Origin: Anaerolineales bacterium
GTDB lineage: Bacteria; Chloroflexota; Anaerolineae; Anaerolineales; Villigracilaceae
Direction: 5' to 3'
Assembly: GCA_020847435.1 (NCBI GenBank)
Contig: JADLBX010000062.1
Span: forward strand, 1-44,243
DNA length: 44,243 bases
Below the pieces are notes generated by a model. It made no database searches and was not told the origin of the DNA. It saw nothing but the letters and a program-made list of their open reading frames with translations. Of the stretch, positions 1 through 7,124 are shown one piece after another. The first letter of the stretch is position 1. Every line of letters starts with the position of its first letter. Made by a program: the position numbers and the translations under genes.

Positions 1-26
1 GGTACTGAAAATGCCTCATTTTGTTT

Positions 27-105
27 GAGAATCCGCTAATCTCCACGAATTTACGCTAATTTTTTTAGGAAAATTCGCGCAGATTAGCGAAGATTAGTGG
101 ATAAA
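27..105. repeat. Intergenic inverted repeat with CTAATCTCC words
   Basis: The left arm (TCCGCTAATCTCCACGAATT followed by TACGCTAAT) and the right arm (AATTCGCGCAGATTAGCG followed by AAGATTAGTGGA) are imperfect reverse complements. They are separated by a T/A-rich loop around 60-70. The arms are built from short repeated words, like other intergenic elements in this window. No gene was found in 1-164 apart from this element and the fmdB promoter. Confidence 0.6.
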
Positions 106-152
106 AAGCCCAAATGCGATTGCCCTACTCCGCACGTTTGGGCTGTTTCCGT

Positions 153-158
153 TAAAAT
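153..158 (+). promoter_or_regulatory. -10 box (TAAAAT) of a probable leaderless fmdB-like transcript
   Basis: TAAAAT ends 6 nt before the ATG at 165, so transcription would start at or next to the A of the start codon. No Shine-Dalgarno sequence precedes the ATG. The same spacing recurs at several other genes in this window. No clear -35 was found. Confidence 0.45.
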
Positions 159-164
159 AGCCGC

Positions 165-548
165 ATGCCCACGTACGATTTTATCTGCAACCACTGCAAC
201 CAACGCTTTGACGTGTTCCTCACCTTCGACGAATACGGCAAGAAACCGGTCGCTTGCGCGCATTGCAACAGCAAAGACGTGCGCCGCCGCATGACGAAAG
301 TCCGTATCGCCAAATCGGACGACAGCCGTATGGACTCGATGGCGGACGATTTCAGCGGCTTCGAAGGCATGGAGAACGATCCGCAAGCGATGGGACGCAT
401 GATGCGTAAGATGGGCAAGGAAATGGGCGAAGACCTCCCTCCCGAATTCGACGAAGTGGTTGACCGCCTGGAGTCAGGTCAAAGCCCCGAAGAGATCGAG
501 AAAGCCGTCCCCGATCTGGGCGCGGGCGGCGAATCCAGCGATGAATAA
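165..548 (+). CDS. FmdB-family zinc-ribbon protein
   Basis: A 127-residue protein starting MPTYDFICNHC. Two CxxC pairs, C8/C11 and C31/C34, form the FmdB/CxxC_CXXC_SSSS zinc ribbon expected to bind one Zn ion. Family members are usually 70-110 residues and are annotated as putative regulatory proteins without a proven role. The remainder is acidic and Met-rich (about 65-100), followed by a Glu/Asp/Gly/Ser-rich tail likely to be disordered. The start is set by the conserved PTYDF N-terminus and a -10 box 6 nt upstream. The gene stands alone and ends in a strong hairpin. Family membership is clear; function is not. Confidence 0.85.
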   Translation: MPTYDFICNHCNQRFDVFLTFDEYGKKPVACAHCNSKDVRRRMTKVRIAKSDDSRMDSMADDFSGFEGMENDPQAMGRMMRKMGKEMGEDLPPEFDEVVDRLESGQSPEEIEKAVPDLGAGGESSDE

Positions 549-585
549 AAAATGACTGTCACTTTCAAAGTGGCAGTCATTTTAT
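549..585. terminator. Bidirectional hairpin terminator
   Basis: AAAATGACTGTCACTTT pairs with AAAGTGGCAGTCATTTT across a CA loop, with one G-T wobble. A-rich and T-rich flanks suit termination in both directions, between the convergent fmdB-like gene (plus) and the membrane protein gene ending at 595 (minus). Confidence 0.75.
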
Positions 586-594
586 TCCGAGTTA

Positions 595-1296
595 TTACCC
601 GACCGCGCCGCCCCCTCCGCTGGCGATACTTCCGCTCACATCGCTCATAGACTTCTGCGTTTGTTCCGCAAGATTCTTGAGGTTGCGCACGCGTCCCAGC
701 ATATCATGCCAGAACGAACTGCCCGCGCTGGCGGCGAGACCTGTGGCTAACATCCCGCCGATATGCCCGATCGGCGTGTTCAGGCTGGCGATCACATCGT
801 CCGGGAAAAGCACGCCGAGGATCTCGAAGGTGTTGATCTGCATCACGAACGCAATGAGGACGCCGATCAACGCCGAACAAACGCGCAACGTGGTGATGCG
901 GCTTTTTTCAACGCTGGCATATTTCTGACGCAGGGTTGCCAGCTTCAAAGCAATATCTTTCTGCACCGTGTTCACCTGCGCCTCCAAGCCCATTTCGGTG
1001 AGCGCTTTCACCGCGTCGGCGCGCAAGGCATCCACGGTCTTATCCAATTGCTCCATATTGGTTTTGGTCTGCGAGGTAAAGGTCTGGATCGCGATCACCT
1101 TGACCGCCTCATCCGAACCTTCCGGCAGCCACTCCCGCACCGATTGCAACACATCGTCGGGGCTGGCTTGCTTACGCAAGCCGCGGAACCACGTGAACGG
1201 TTCGAGCAACGTCTCCACGCTCACTGAAAGCACAAGCAGAATCGCAAAATATGCGCCGAGCACACCCAACACGATCGTAACACCGTCGAGATTCAT
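595..1296 (-). CDS. Hypothetical membrane protein with coiled-coil middle
   Basis: A 233-residue protein not assigned to a named family. An N-terminal transmembrane helix (about residues 7-30, GVTIVLGVLGAYFAILLVL) is followed by a charged stretch (35-130) with Gln/Lys/Glu heptad-like spacing, probably coiled coil. Two further hydrophobic segments lie near 138-165 and 180-200, and the tail is Gly/Ser-rich. It is probably an inner-membrane protein with a cytoplasmic or extracytoplasmic helical domain. The start at 1296 is preceded on the minus strand by AGGAGTAGGCA, a good ribosome binding site. It is transcribed in the same direction as the next four genes but is separated from them by about 50 nt. 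Confidence 0.7.
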   Translation of the reverse strand: MNLDGVTIVLGVLGAYFAILLVLSVSVETLLEPFTWFRGLRKQASPDDVLQSVREWLPEGSDEAVKVIAIQTFTSQTKTNMEQLDKTVDALRADAVKALTEMGLEAQVNTVQKDIALKLATLRQKYASVEKSRITTLRVCSALIGVLIAFVMQINTFEILGVLFPDDVIASLNTPIGHIGGMLATGLAASAGSSFWHDMLGRVRNLKNLAEQTQKSMSDVSGSIASGGGGAVG

Positions 1297-1347
1297 TGCC
1301 TACTCCTCCTGTGTATTTTTTTTCAACGCCATAGGGTCAACCGAAAG

Positions 1348-1854
1348 TTATAACATCTTTTCAAGCGTCGCGCGGTGTTCGGCAAAATGCTCTGTCGTGT
1401 CGCCCAACACCCATAGCAACAGCGGTCGCTTCTCAGGGTCGTCAGCGCGGCGAGGTTTCAATAACTCATCAAACGCGGTGACATTCAACTTCTCAACCAA
1501 TTCCGCATACACGCGTCGCAATTCATCCAACACGTCCGCCGCCGAACGGTTACGGTTTCTCTCGAAAAGCGCGGGGTTGATCCTTTCCATATCCCAGCCT
1601 TCCGTCACCTCGGCGCCCACGCCCATTACTTCGTGCGACGGGCGTTTGTCCATATGACAGCCCATCAGGATGTTCATCCACTCCGCAAGATGCGCCAGAT
1701 TATCCTTCGGACTCCACCCGCCCTCATCGGGCATGGATAGTTTACCCGATTGCTCAAGTTTTCCCACAACTTCCATGAGGGATTTCCACTCGCGCTCGAT
1801 GGCGCTCATCAATTCAGATTTACTGCCGGGAATCCATTGCTCTTCGTCGGACAT
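1348..1854 (-). CDS. ClbS/DfsB (DinB-like) four-helix-bundle protein
   Basis: A 168-residue protein, counted from MSDEEQWIPGSKSEL. The pattern SKSEL..AI..EW..L (helix 1), then GGWSPKDNLAHLAEWM, fits the ClbS/DfsB branch of the DinB superfamily. Members include the colibactin self-protection cyclopropane hydrolase ClbS; most are uncharacterised. The open frame extends to 1914, but those 20 lysine/arginine-rich residues overlap the upstream peptidase gene and lack family similarity, so the Met at 1854 is preferred. A helix-3 His (FAEHRATLEKML) near the C-terminus is typical of the fold. Substrate unknown. Confidence 0.75.
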   Translation of the reverse strand: MSDEEQWIPGSKSELMSAIEREWKSLMEVVGKLEQSGKLSMPDEGGWSPKDNLAHLAEWMNILMGCHMDKRPSHEVMGVGAEVTEGWDMERINPALFERNRNRSAADVLDELRRVYAELVEKLNVTAFDELLKPRRADDPEKRPLLLWVLGDTTEHFAEHRATLEKML

Positions 1855-1867
1855 TCTCGCCTCTTTC

Positions 1868-2563
1868 CTACGGGACGATTGGTTCGCCCGCTTCGATTTT
1901 TTCCTTCTCTTCATCTTTCCGCAAAACCCACGCCTCCCCGCGGACGAGAGTCGTCTTCTTCCCTTCCACTTTCACATACCCGCCGTCGCTCAGCATGATC
2001 ACGGGGTTATCGTGGAACGAATGATACCCCGAAAGCCAATCGTCTTGAGAAACATCGTCAGTGTAGTGAGCAAAGAAATTGAACGGCGAAGCCTTCAACC
2101 CGTCGAAGTGATCCGTCTCCACCGAGTTCATGTCGCTGGAGGTGAGGATGTTTTGTCCGCACACGATCATCCCCGCGCTGAATCCAACTACAGGCAAACC
2201 TGATTGTACTTTCTTGCGAAGATACGGCATCAACCCGCTGACATGCAAACGATGATTCAACAAAAACGTATTACCGCCAGAAATATACACCACCTGAGTT
2301 TTGCGAAGAATCGATTCCATCTCAGTCAATTCCATGCGGTCCGTATCAATCAATTCGACCTGCGCCAACTTGTCGAACGAGCGGACTGTGGAATCCATCC
2401 AGCGGTTTACGTTGAGCGATGCTTGCGGCAGGAAGGCGACAGTGGGTTCTGATTTTCCCGCTACATGCGGTTTGCACGCGTCCAACACCCAACGAATATC
2501 GCGGTTGCCGGGCGTGGAGAGGAGGTGGAGGGTAGGCATGGTATGAGGGTGCGACGCACTCAT
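1868..2563 (-). CDS. Peptidase E-like serine peptidase (family S51)
   Basis: A 231-residue protein with the class-I glutamine-amidotransferase-like fold of S51 peptidases (Asp-dipeptidase PepE and cyanophycinase relatives). The nucleophile elbow is VVGFSAGM, with Ser129. The upstream YISGGNTF segment is the conserved Gly-rich strand-loop. PepE cleaves N-terminal Asp-Xaa dipeptides in the cytoplasm; whether this homologue shares that specificity is unproven. The start codon overlaps the stop of the methionine aminopeptidase gene (ATGA, 2560-2563), suggesting translational coupling. An internal Met at 2539 (MPTLHLLSTPG) matches family N-termini slightly better and is an alternative start. Confidence 0.8.
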   Translation of the reverse strand: MSASHPHTMPTLHLLSTPGNRDIRWVLDACKPHVAGKSEPTVAFLPQASLNVNRWMDSTVRSFDKLAQVELIDTDRMELTEMESILRKTQVVYISGGNTFLLNHRLHVSGLMPYLRKKVQSGLPVVGFSAGMIVCGQNILTSSDMNSVETDHFDGLKASPFNFFAHYTDDVSQDDWLSGYHSFHDNPVIMLSDGGYVKVEGKKTTLVRGEAWVLRKDEEKEKIEAGEPIVP

Positions 2564-3303
2564 GCCGTCAAAATGATCGGTTTATTCTTGGTGACAACGA
2601 TCGTATGCTCGAACTGCGCGGCGATGGCTTTATCCGTTGTCCGCAATGACCAGCCGTCGCGTTCCTGCGTCACGCGCCCGACTCCTGTGGTGAGGAAAGG
2701 TTCGATGGCAAGCACCAAGCCTTCGTTTAGGATTCGGCGATCATTCGAGTCGTAATAGTTCAGAATTTCCTTCGGCTCTTCATGCAGTTTGCGCCCAATC
2801 CCGTGCCCCGTCAAGTCGGTGATAACGTTGTAGCCGCGTTTTCCCGCCTCGGTCTGCACCGCGCGGCTGATGGCGTTCATTCGGTTTCCCGCTTTTGCGG
2901 CGCGCAAGGCTTTGTTGAGCGAACTCCGCGTGGCTTCGATCAACTTCTCGAAGCGGCGTTCGCTTTTTGAAACGACCAGCGAAGCGCCCGTGTCGGCAAA
3001 ATAGCCGTCCAGTTCGGCGGAGACGTCAATGTGAATCAACTCGCCCTCGCGCAACAACCGCTCGTTCGGAATCCCATGCGCAATGACGGGCGAAACGCTG
3101 ATGCACGTCGCGCCTGGAAATTTGTACATCGCCTGCGGCGCGGAGCGCGCGCCCTCCGTTTCGAGGAAGGCACGTCCGATCTCATCGAGTTCGCGCGTCG
3201 TCATCCCCACACGCACCGCGCCTTGCATGCGGCGCAACGCCTCGGCGCAAATCCGCCCGATGGCTTTGAGGTATTGGAGGTCTTTGTTCGAGTCGGCGGT
3301 CAT
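2560..3303 (-). CDS. map: Type I methionine aminopeptidase
   Basis: A 247-residue M24-family metalloprotease that removes the initiator Met from nascent proteins. All five metal ligands are visible: D93 (IHIDVSAEL), D104 (YFADTG), H167 (TGHGIG), E201 (AIEPFL) and E232 (QFEHTI). The catalytic His lies in VIAHGIPN near residue 76. Length is normal for bacterial type Ia MetAP (about 250). It is the first gene of a minus-strand set that continues into the peptidase E gene through a 4-bp overlap. Confidence 0.93.
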   Translation of the reverse strand: MTADSNKDLQYLKAIGRICAEALRRMQGAVRVGMTTRELDEIGRAFLETEGARSAPQAMYKFPGATCISVSPVIAHGIPNERLLREGELIHIDVSAELDGYFADTGASLVVSKSERRFEKLIEATRSSLNKALRAAKAGNRMNAISRAVQTEAGKRGYNVITDLTGHGIGRKLHEEPKEILNYYDSNDRRILNEGLVLAIEPFLTTGVGRVTQERDGWSLRTTDKAIAAQFEHTIVVTKNKPIILTA

Positions 3304-3336
3304 GGTTTGTTAGTCTTCCACTGGAATTGAGACACA

Positions 3337-3693
3337 CTACTCGATTTCACGCGGTTCTGTTACAAGTCCCAAACCATCTAAAATTTGACGAATTCGTTTT
3401 TGCGATAATGTTCCGATATATTCACCCAACTGATTCTTGTCAACTGTAAACACTTGAGTAACCAGCGCTACACTCGCTTTCGATAAATTTGCTTCTCCTT
3501 CATTCAATGTAACGTTCCCCGGGGCGCTGCCGCGCTTTAAGTTGGAAGTGATCAAGCAAACAACGACGGTATGGATTTGGCTCAAATTGAAAACATTATT
3601 TTGGATCACAACACATGGTCGTTCATACCCCGGCTCTGATCCCAAAGGTTCGCCCAAGTCAATCCAAAACACATCCCCCTGGTTAATCACCAT
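3337..3693 (-). CDS. MazF/PemK-type endoribonuclease toxin
   Basis: A 118-residue protein. The N-terminus QGDVFWIDLGEPLGSEPGYERPCVVIQN is the signature of the PemK/MazF fold, with the conserved GSE and RPCVV strands. MazF toxins cut single-stranded mRNA at short motifs and arrest growth. It overlaps the end of the upstream antitoxin gene by 7 bp, the usual antitoxin-then-toxin order with coupled translation. Target sequence cannot be predicted. Confidence 0.87.
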   Translation of the reverse strand: MVINQGDVFWIDLGEPLGSEPGYERPCVVIQNNVFNLSQIHTVVVCLITSNLKRGSAPGNVTLNEGEANLSKASVALVTQVFTVDKNQLGEYIGTLSQKRIRQILDGLGLVTEPREIE

Positions 3694-3944
3694 TCAACAG
3701 CCTTTATGGATTTGATAGATTTACGCTGCATTCTTCGCAACTCATCTCGCTCTTTTTCGTCCGGCGCCTCTGAATATGCTTGATTGATTTCCTCAAGAAG
3801 AATCTGGTTTTGATAACGGCGGATAAAATCTTCTACAGCCAACACGAATAAGCGACTGCGGGAGATTTTCATTTCCTTGGCAATTTCCTCCGCCCTCTGA
3901 AACAAAGATTTTTGAATCGAAATAGCAGTTTTTACGATTGTCAT
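3687..3944 (-). CDS. Ribbon-helix-helix antitoxin of the MazF-type toxin
   Basis: An 85-residue protein with an N-terminal ribbon-helix-helix pattern (TIVKTAISIQKSLFQRAEEI, then KMKISRSRLFVLAVEDFI) like CopG/MazE-type antitoxins. The charged C-terminal part (QAYSEAPDEKERDELRRMQ) is probably the toxin-wrapping segment. It lies directly upstream of, and overlaps, the toxin gene. A ribosome binding site AAAGGTAG precedes the ATG, and a palindrome overlaps the promoter, consistent with autorepression. Confidence 0.85.
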   Translation of the reverse strand: MTIVKTAISIQKSLFQRAEEIAKEMKISRSRLFVLAVEDFIRRYQNQILLEEINQAYSEAPDEKERDELRRMQRKSIKSIKAVEW

Positions 3945-3957
3945 GTTTCTACCTTTA

Positions 3958-3976
3958 GTTATACCGAGAGTATAAC
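3958..3976 (-). promoter_or_regulatory. Operator/promoter of the mazEF-like operon
   Basis: A perfect inverted repeat, GTTATAC-CGAGA-GTATAAC, lies 14-32 nt upstream of the antitoxin ATG. Each arm contains a -10-like sequence on the minus strand (TATAAC, TATACT). A palindrome covering the promoter is the expected site for antitoxin and toxin-antitoxin binding. The role is inferred from position. Confidence 0.6.
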
Positions 3977-3992
3977 TCGTTTGGTGTGTGAG

Positions 3993-4613
3993 TCAACCCA
4001 ATTTTTGCAACCTCCCCTCCACCACCCGCCTCAACTCCTCCTGCACGGATTGCCATTCGCGCCCCGCGTCCACCACCGCCCAGCGACTCGGCTCCTGCTT
4101 GACCATCACCAAATATCCCGCGCGGACGCGTTGATGGAACTCCACCGTGTACGCGTCCAGCCGATTCCATTCGTTATCTTTTCGCTTTCGTTTCAGCCCC
4201 TCTTCCACGTCCACATCCAGCAAGACAGTCAAATCAGGGATAAGTCCGCCTGTGGCGTATGTGACCAATCCCCGTACCTGCTCCAAATCCTGTTGATGCC
4301 CGTAGCCTTGATAAGCAATCGTCGAGTCGTAGTAACGGTCGGAGATGACAATTTCCCCGTCGGCGAGACGCGGCTTGATGACCTGCTCCACGATTTGAGC
4401 GCGCGCAGCTTGGTAGAGCAGAGTCTCGGCGCGCGGATGCATCTCCACGTTTTTCAGATCGTGGATCACTTCCCGTATCTGCTCGCCAATGGACGTGCCG
4501 CCTGGCTCGCGCGTGGGGAATACGATATGTCCTTTCTCGCGGAGATATTCCACGAGGTAGGGAATGTGCGATGTCTTGCCTGATCCTTCGGGTCCTTCGA
4601 GGGTGATGAACAT
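3993..4613 (-). CDS. tmk: Thymidylate kinase
   Basis: A 206-residue P-loop kinase that phosphorylates dTMP to dTDP for DNA synthesis. Visible motifs: P-loop EGPEGSGKTS (residues 6-15), the REPGGTSIGEQIR substrate segment (about 35-47), and the DRYYDSTIAYQGYGH motif (about 92-106), all diagnostic for Tmk. Length is normal (about 205-215). The start is supported by TATACT 7 nt upstream, implying a leaderless mRNA; no Shine-Dalgarno is present. Confidence 0.94.
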   Translation of the reverse strand: MFITLEGPEGSGKTSHIPYLVEYLREKGHIVFPTREPGGTSIGEQIREVIHDLKNVEMHPRAETLLYQAARAQIVEQVIKPRLADGEIVISDRYYDSTIAYQGYGHQQDLEQVRGLVTYATGGLIPDLTVLLDVDVEEGLKRKRKDNEWNRLDAYTVEFHQRVRAGYLVMVKQEPSRWAVVDAGREWQSVQEELRRVVEGRLQKLG

Positions 4614-4620
4614 GGGTTAG

Positions 4621-4626
4621 AGTATA
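4621..4626 (-). promoter_or_regulatory. -10 box (TATACT) of leaderless tmk
   Basis: On the minus strand TATACT is followed by CTAACCC and then the ATG of tmk, a 7-nt spacing. This places +1 at or next to the start codon. Confidence 0.5.
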
Positions 4627-4672
4627 CAAGGAAATACGCGCAAGCGGACACGTAAACAGGGAATAGAGTGGA

Positions 4673-5587
4673 TTATTCCCACCCACTGCGCGGCGTCCAT
4701 TTTAGGGTTGATTGGGCTCGGTTGGGCGACGACTGTACAGGCTGTTCGAGAAATTTCCAAATTTTTTGAAGAACAGTTTGGAAGTCATTAACTTGGATGT
4801 TATCCAATTCCAGTTTTTTCAAGAAGTTACGCCAACGGGTCTGGTTGGCGCGAGCAAAATCGGCAGATAGGGATGAAGGTCTTTCGGTTGGAATATCCGT
4901 TTCCCTTTTCTTGAATGTCGCTTGGATGGCTTTTTGCAAGAACGTGTCGTCGAATTCAAATGTTTCCGAGATCAGCCACAGGTCATAATAGTCTTTCATG
5001 CGGCTGTTCAAGTCGCCGTGACGAATCATGGCATGGAATTTTTCAGCAACCACAGTTTCCTTCGGATAGCCCTTCATGCGGACGATTTTCTGATCGGGCA
5101 ACATGTTGGGATATTCGATGGTTTCAGGTTTCAAGATGAGTTCATCTGAGAAGCCAATATCAATTTGAACAGGGATGTGGGTACGCTCCAGCAGGGCAAC
5201 CAACTTTATGCGGATACCCCGATAGTCGGCGTCAATCTGTGTTTCCTCCACTGAAACGGATTGCGGATCGAAGACAAGTCCATCCTCAGGCGCGGACACT
5301 TCGATCACTTGATGGATGATTTTCAAAAGAGTTGACCGATCCCTCGAAATGTAGCCGCGAAAATCAATATCCCGCGTGGAACGGCGCAGGGACAGGTTCC
5401 AGACGTAAAACAACAAACCGCCTTTGAGGATGAATTTATCGGCATAGTTGGTTTTCGAGAGCCGATACAGGAAGCGCTCCATGGCGTAATACTGGAGGGT
5501 TTCGGCAAAGGGACGATTCCGCTCTATGGCTTGATTCCGCAAGCGGGTCAGAATGGACGCGGGAATATTCTTGACAGGCTCTTTCAC
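4673..5587 (-). CDS. abiEii: AbiEii nucleotidyltransferase toxin
   Basis: A 304-residue protein of the AbiEii/AbiGii nucleotidyltransferase family. The motif FILKGGLLFYVW (about residues 52-63) followed by STRDIDF (70-76) gives the GG and DxD metal-binding motifs of the polymerase-beta fold. VVAEKFHAMIRHG and RMKDYYDLWLI (about 180-210) are the conserved Lys and Asp motifs. Family members modify tRNA with nucleotides and cause growth arrest, giving phage abortive infection (type IV toxin-antitoxin). The start overlaps the antitoxin stop by 4 bp, the standard abiE order. Confidence 0.88.
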   Translation of the reverse strand: MKEPVKNIPASILTRLRNQAIERNRPFAETLQYYAMERFLYRLSKTNYADKFILKGGLLFYVWNLSLRRSTRDIDFRGYISRDRSTLLKIIHQVIEVSAPEDGLVFDPQSVSVEETQIDADYRGIRIKLVALLERTHIPVQIDIGFSDELILKPETIEYPNMLPDQKIVRMKGYPKETVVAEKFHAMIRHGDLNSRMKDYYDLWLISETFEFDDTFLQKAIQATFKKRETDIPTERPSSLSADFARANQTRWRNFLKKLELDNIQVNDFQTVLQKIWKFLEQPVQSSPNRAQSTLKWTPRSGWE

Positions 5588-6174
5588 AGCAACGCCTCCA
5601 GATACGGACGCATTACTTTTTCCACGCGGTTGATGCGGGCGTACTTCATCAGCAGAGGTACATTCAGCTTCGGCTGTTTGAGATAGTCCCTGACGGCTTC
5701 GAGGGCGATATCCATGCCGATTTTCTCGCGGAACTTGAAACAGTCCGCGATGGTTTTCTCGCGGTCATAGATTTTCACTTTGACGCCATCCAGTTCATGT
5801 TCGAGGATGCCCGCTTTATAGGTCTCTTGCGAAAAATGAAATGCTCGAATAGGTGGGACTTGAATTTTCGGAGTTTTGACGTCGCGCGGCAGGGCAAAAT
5901 ACACCTGATGAGGAATCTGTGTGGTCAGTTCGTGGAAATACAGCGCGGAGATCAGACAAAACACCGCCCTCGGCACGCGCAGGCTGAGATTGACAAGGTC
6001 GGGGTTGCCCAGCGGGTCGCTGTCGCTCAGGCGGTAAATCCCCTGCGCTTCGCGGACGAGTTCGCCTGCTTTGACCATTTCATACAGAACATGTTTTGGC
6101 ACACCCAGTTCAATCGCCTTCGAGGCGCGCAGAATGCCGCTATTGGATGTGAAGATTTTCTTGTAGTTTGACAT
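5584..6174 (-). CDS. abiEi: AbiEi-type antitoxin and autoregulator
   Basis: A 196-residue protein with an N-terminal winged helix (about 5-60, containing SKAIELGVPKHVLYEMVKAG and GIYRL) and the C-terminal AbiEi domain, recognisable by the conserved EKTIADCFKFREKIG segment near residue 140. AbiEi represses its own promoter and counters AbiEii. It sits immediately before abiEii with an ATGA overlap. The start codon has no Shine-Dalgarno; TATAAT lies 7 nt upstream and a long palindrome lies just beyond, matching autoregulation. Confidence 0.88.
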   Translation of the reverse strand: MSNYKKIFTSNSGILRASKAIELGVPKHVLYEMVKAGELVREAQGIYRLSDSDPLGNPDLVNLSLRVPRAVFCLISALYFHELTTQIPHQVYFALPRDVKTPKIQVPPIRAFHFSQETYKAGILEHELDGVKVKIYDREKTIADCFKFREKIGMDIALEAVRDYLKQPKLNVPLLMKYARINRVEKVMRPYLEALL

Positions 6175-6181
6175 GCAGGGG

Positions 6182-6226
6182 ATTATACAACAAAAATACC
6201 ATAGTTTTGTAAATGTGTGGTATTTT
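6182..6226 (-). promoter_or_regulatory. abiE promoter with inverted-repeat operator
   Basis: The minus-strand -10 TATAAT (6182-6187) is followed by 7 nt and the abiEi ATG. Upstream of it is an inverted repeat with arms AAAATACCA (6193-6201) and TGGTATTTT (6218-6226), separated by 16 bp. This position overlaps the spacer/-35 region, where AbiEi is known to bind paired repeats in characterised abiE operons. Confidence 0.6.
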
Positions 6227-6388
6227 GGGAATGTCGTTTCGGAAGGTTGTAAGCAGGCTGGGAATTACCCACACAGTGAACGTGGAGGAAAGTATAAGGT
6301 AGACAGGGAAACAAGGAAACAGGTAGACATGGACTTACCGTTCGTTATGCAGAAAAATATCAGAGGTGAAAAATTCGATTTTTATTGC

Positions 6389-6436
6389 AAAGTAAGATAT
6401 TTCATCCTTGACTTACTTTCTTAATAGCAGTAGAAT
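6389..6436 (+). promoter_or_regulatory. vapBC promoter and overlapping palindromic operator
   Basis: -35 TTGACT (6408-6413), a 17-bp spacer and -10 TAGAAT (6431-6436) form a near-consensus sigma-70-type promoter about 30 nt before vapB. An inverted repeat AAAGTAAG (6389-6396) / CTTACTTT (6412-6419) overlaps the -35, a likely VapB or VapBC operator. This promoter probably drives vapBC and, by read-through, the defence operon behind it. The rest of 6227-6388 holds only a short GTAGAC-type repeat (6299-6330). Confidence 0.65.
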
Positions 6437-6466
6437 AAAATTGAATTTCCGAAAGGAGCGCAAATA

Positions 6467-6697
6467 ATGGAAACTATTGCCACTTCAAAGGGACAAGTCG
6501 TCATCCCTTCCAAGATACGCAAGCAATTGGGTATCAAAGATGGGACCTATCTTCAAATCGCCATAAATGATTTGACCAAGCAGATCATCCTCACCCCCGT
6601 CACTCGCGAGTACGTTCGGTCTTTGCGCGGAAAGTACAAGGGCAAAGGCTTGATGAAGGCATTGATGGCGGAAAAGAAACGCGAAAGGGAGTTGTAA
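6467..6697 (+). CDS. vapB: VapB/AbrB-type antitoxin
   Basis: A 76-residue protein whose first 45 residues are a swapped-hairpin AbrB/MazE/SpoVT DNA-binding domain (ATSKGQVVIPSKIRKQLGI). The basic C-terminal part (RSLRGKYKGKGLMKALMAEK) is the likely toxin-neutralising segment. A strong ribosome binding site, AAAGGAG, lies 8 nt upstream. It precedes the PIN-domain toxin by 1 nt, which is classic VapBC organisation. Confidence 0.88.
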   Translation: METIATSKGQVVIPSKIRKQLGIKDGTYLQIAINDLTKQIILTPVTREYVRSLRGKYKGKGLMKALMAEKKREREL

Positions 6698-6698
6698 T

Positions 6699-7109
6699 AT
6701 GGCGAAGAAGGCAAAAGCATACGTGTTGGATACTTGGGCAGTGATTGCCTATCTTGAAGACGAACCTTCGGGTGAGAAGGTGGAGGATTTGATCGCCACC
6801 GCGCATGAAGAACAAATCCCCATTTACATGAGCGTGGTCAATGTAGGGGAAGTTTGGTATACGATAGCGCGGGAAATCTCAGAAGAGGAAGCGGATGCAG
6901 GCGTGAAAACCCTGCGTGATTTGCGGATTCAATTTGAAAATGCGGATTGGGAATTAACACAGGAAGCGGCGCACTTCAAATCACAAAACAAGATGTCGTA
7001 TGCTGACGCCTTCGCCGCCGCGCTGGCAAAAGCCATGAAAGCGGATTTGGTCACAGGGGATAATGAGTTCAAGCCGTTGGATGGTGAGATTAAGGTTTTG
7101 TGGGTGTAG
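6699..7109 (+). CDS. vapC: VapC PIN-domain ribonuclease toxin
   Basis: A 136-residue PIN-domain protein. The four acidic residues that hold catalytic Mg are visible: D11 (VLDTWA), E51 (NVGEVWY), D103 (SYADAF) and D121 (TGDNEF). VapC toxins cleave tRNA or rRNA. The stop codon overlaps the AGGAGG ribosome binding site of the next gene, so the toxin-antitoxin unit is physically fused to the downstream defence operon. Confidence 0.9.
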   Translation: MAKKAKAYVLDTWAVIAYLEDEPSGEKVEDLIATAHEEQIPIYMSVVNVGEVWYTIAREISEEEADAGVKTLRDLRIQFENADWELTQEAAHFKSQNKMSYADAFAAALAKAMKADLVTGDNEFKPLDGEIKVLWV

Positions 7110-7124
7110 GAGGAATTTAAAGCT

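Noticed and set aside
100..110. DnaA-box-like TTTATCCACT (minus strand) and TTTATCCACGC near 18329
   Set aside because: Single near-matches inside repeats or leaders with no clustering. Not enough to propose an origin.
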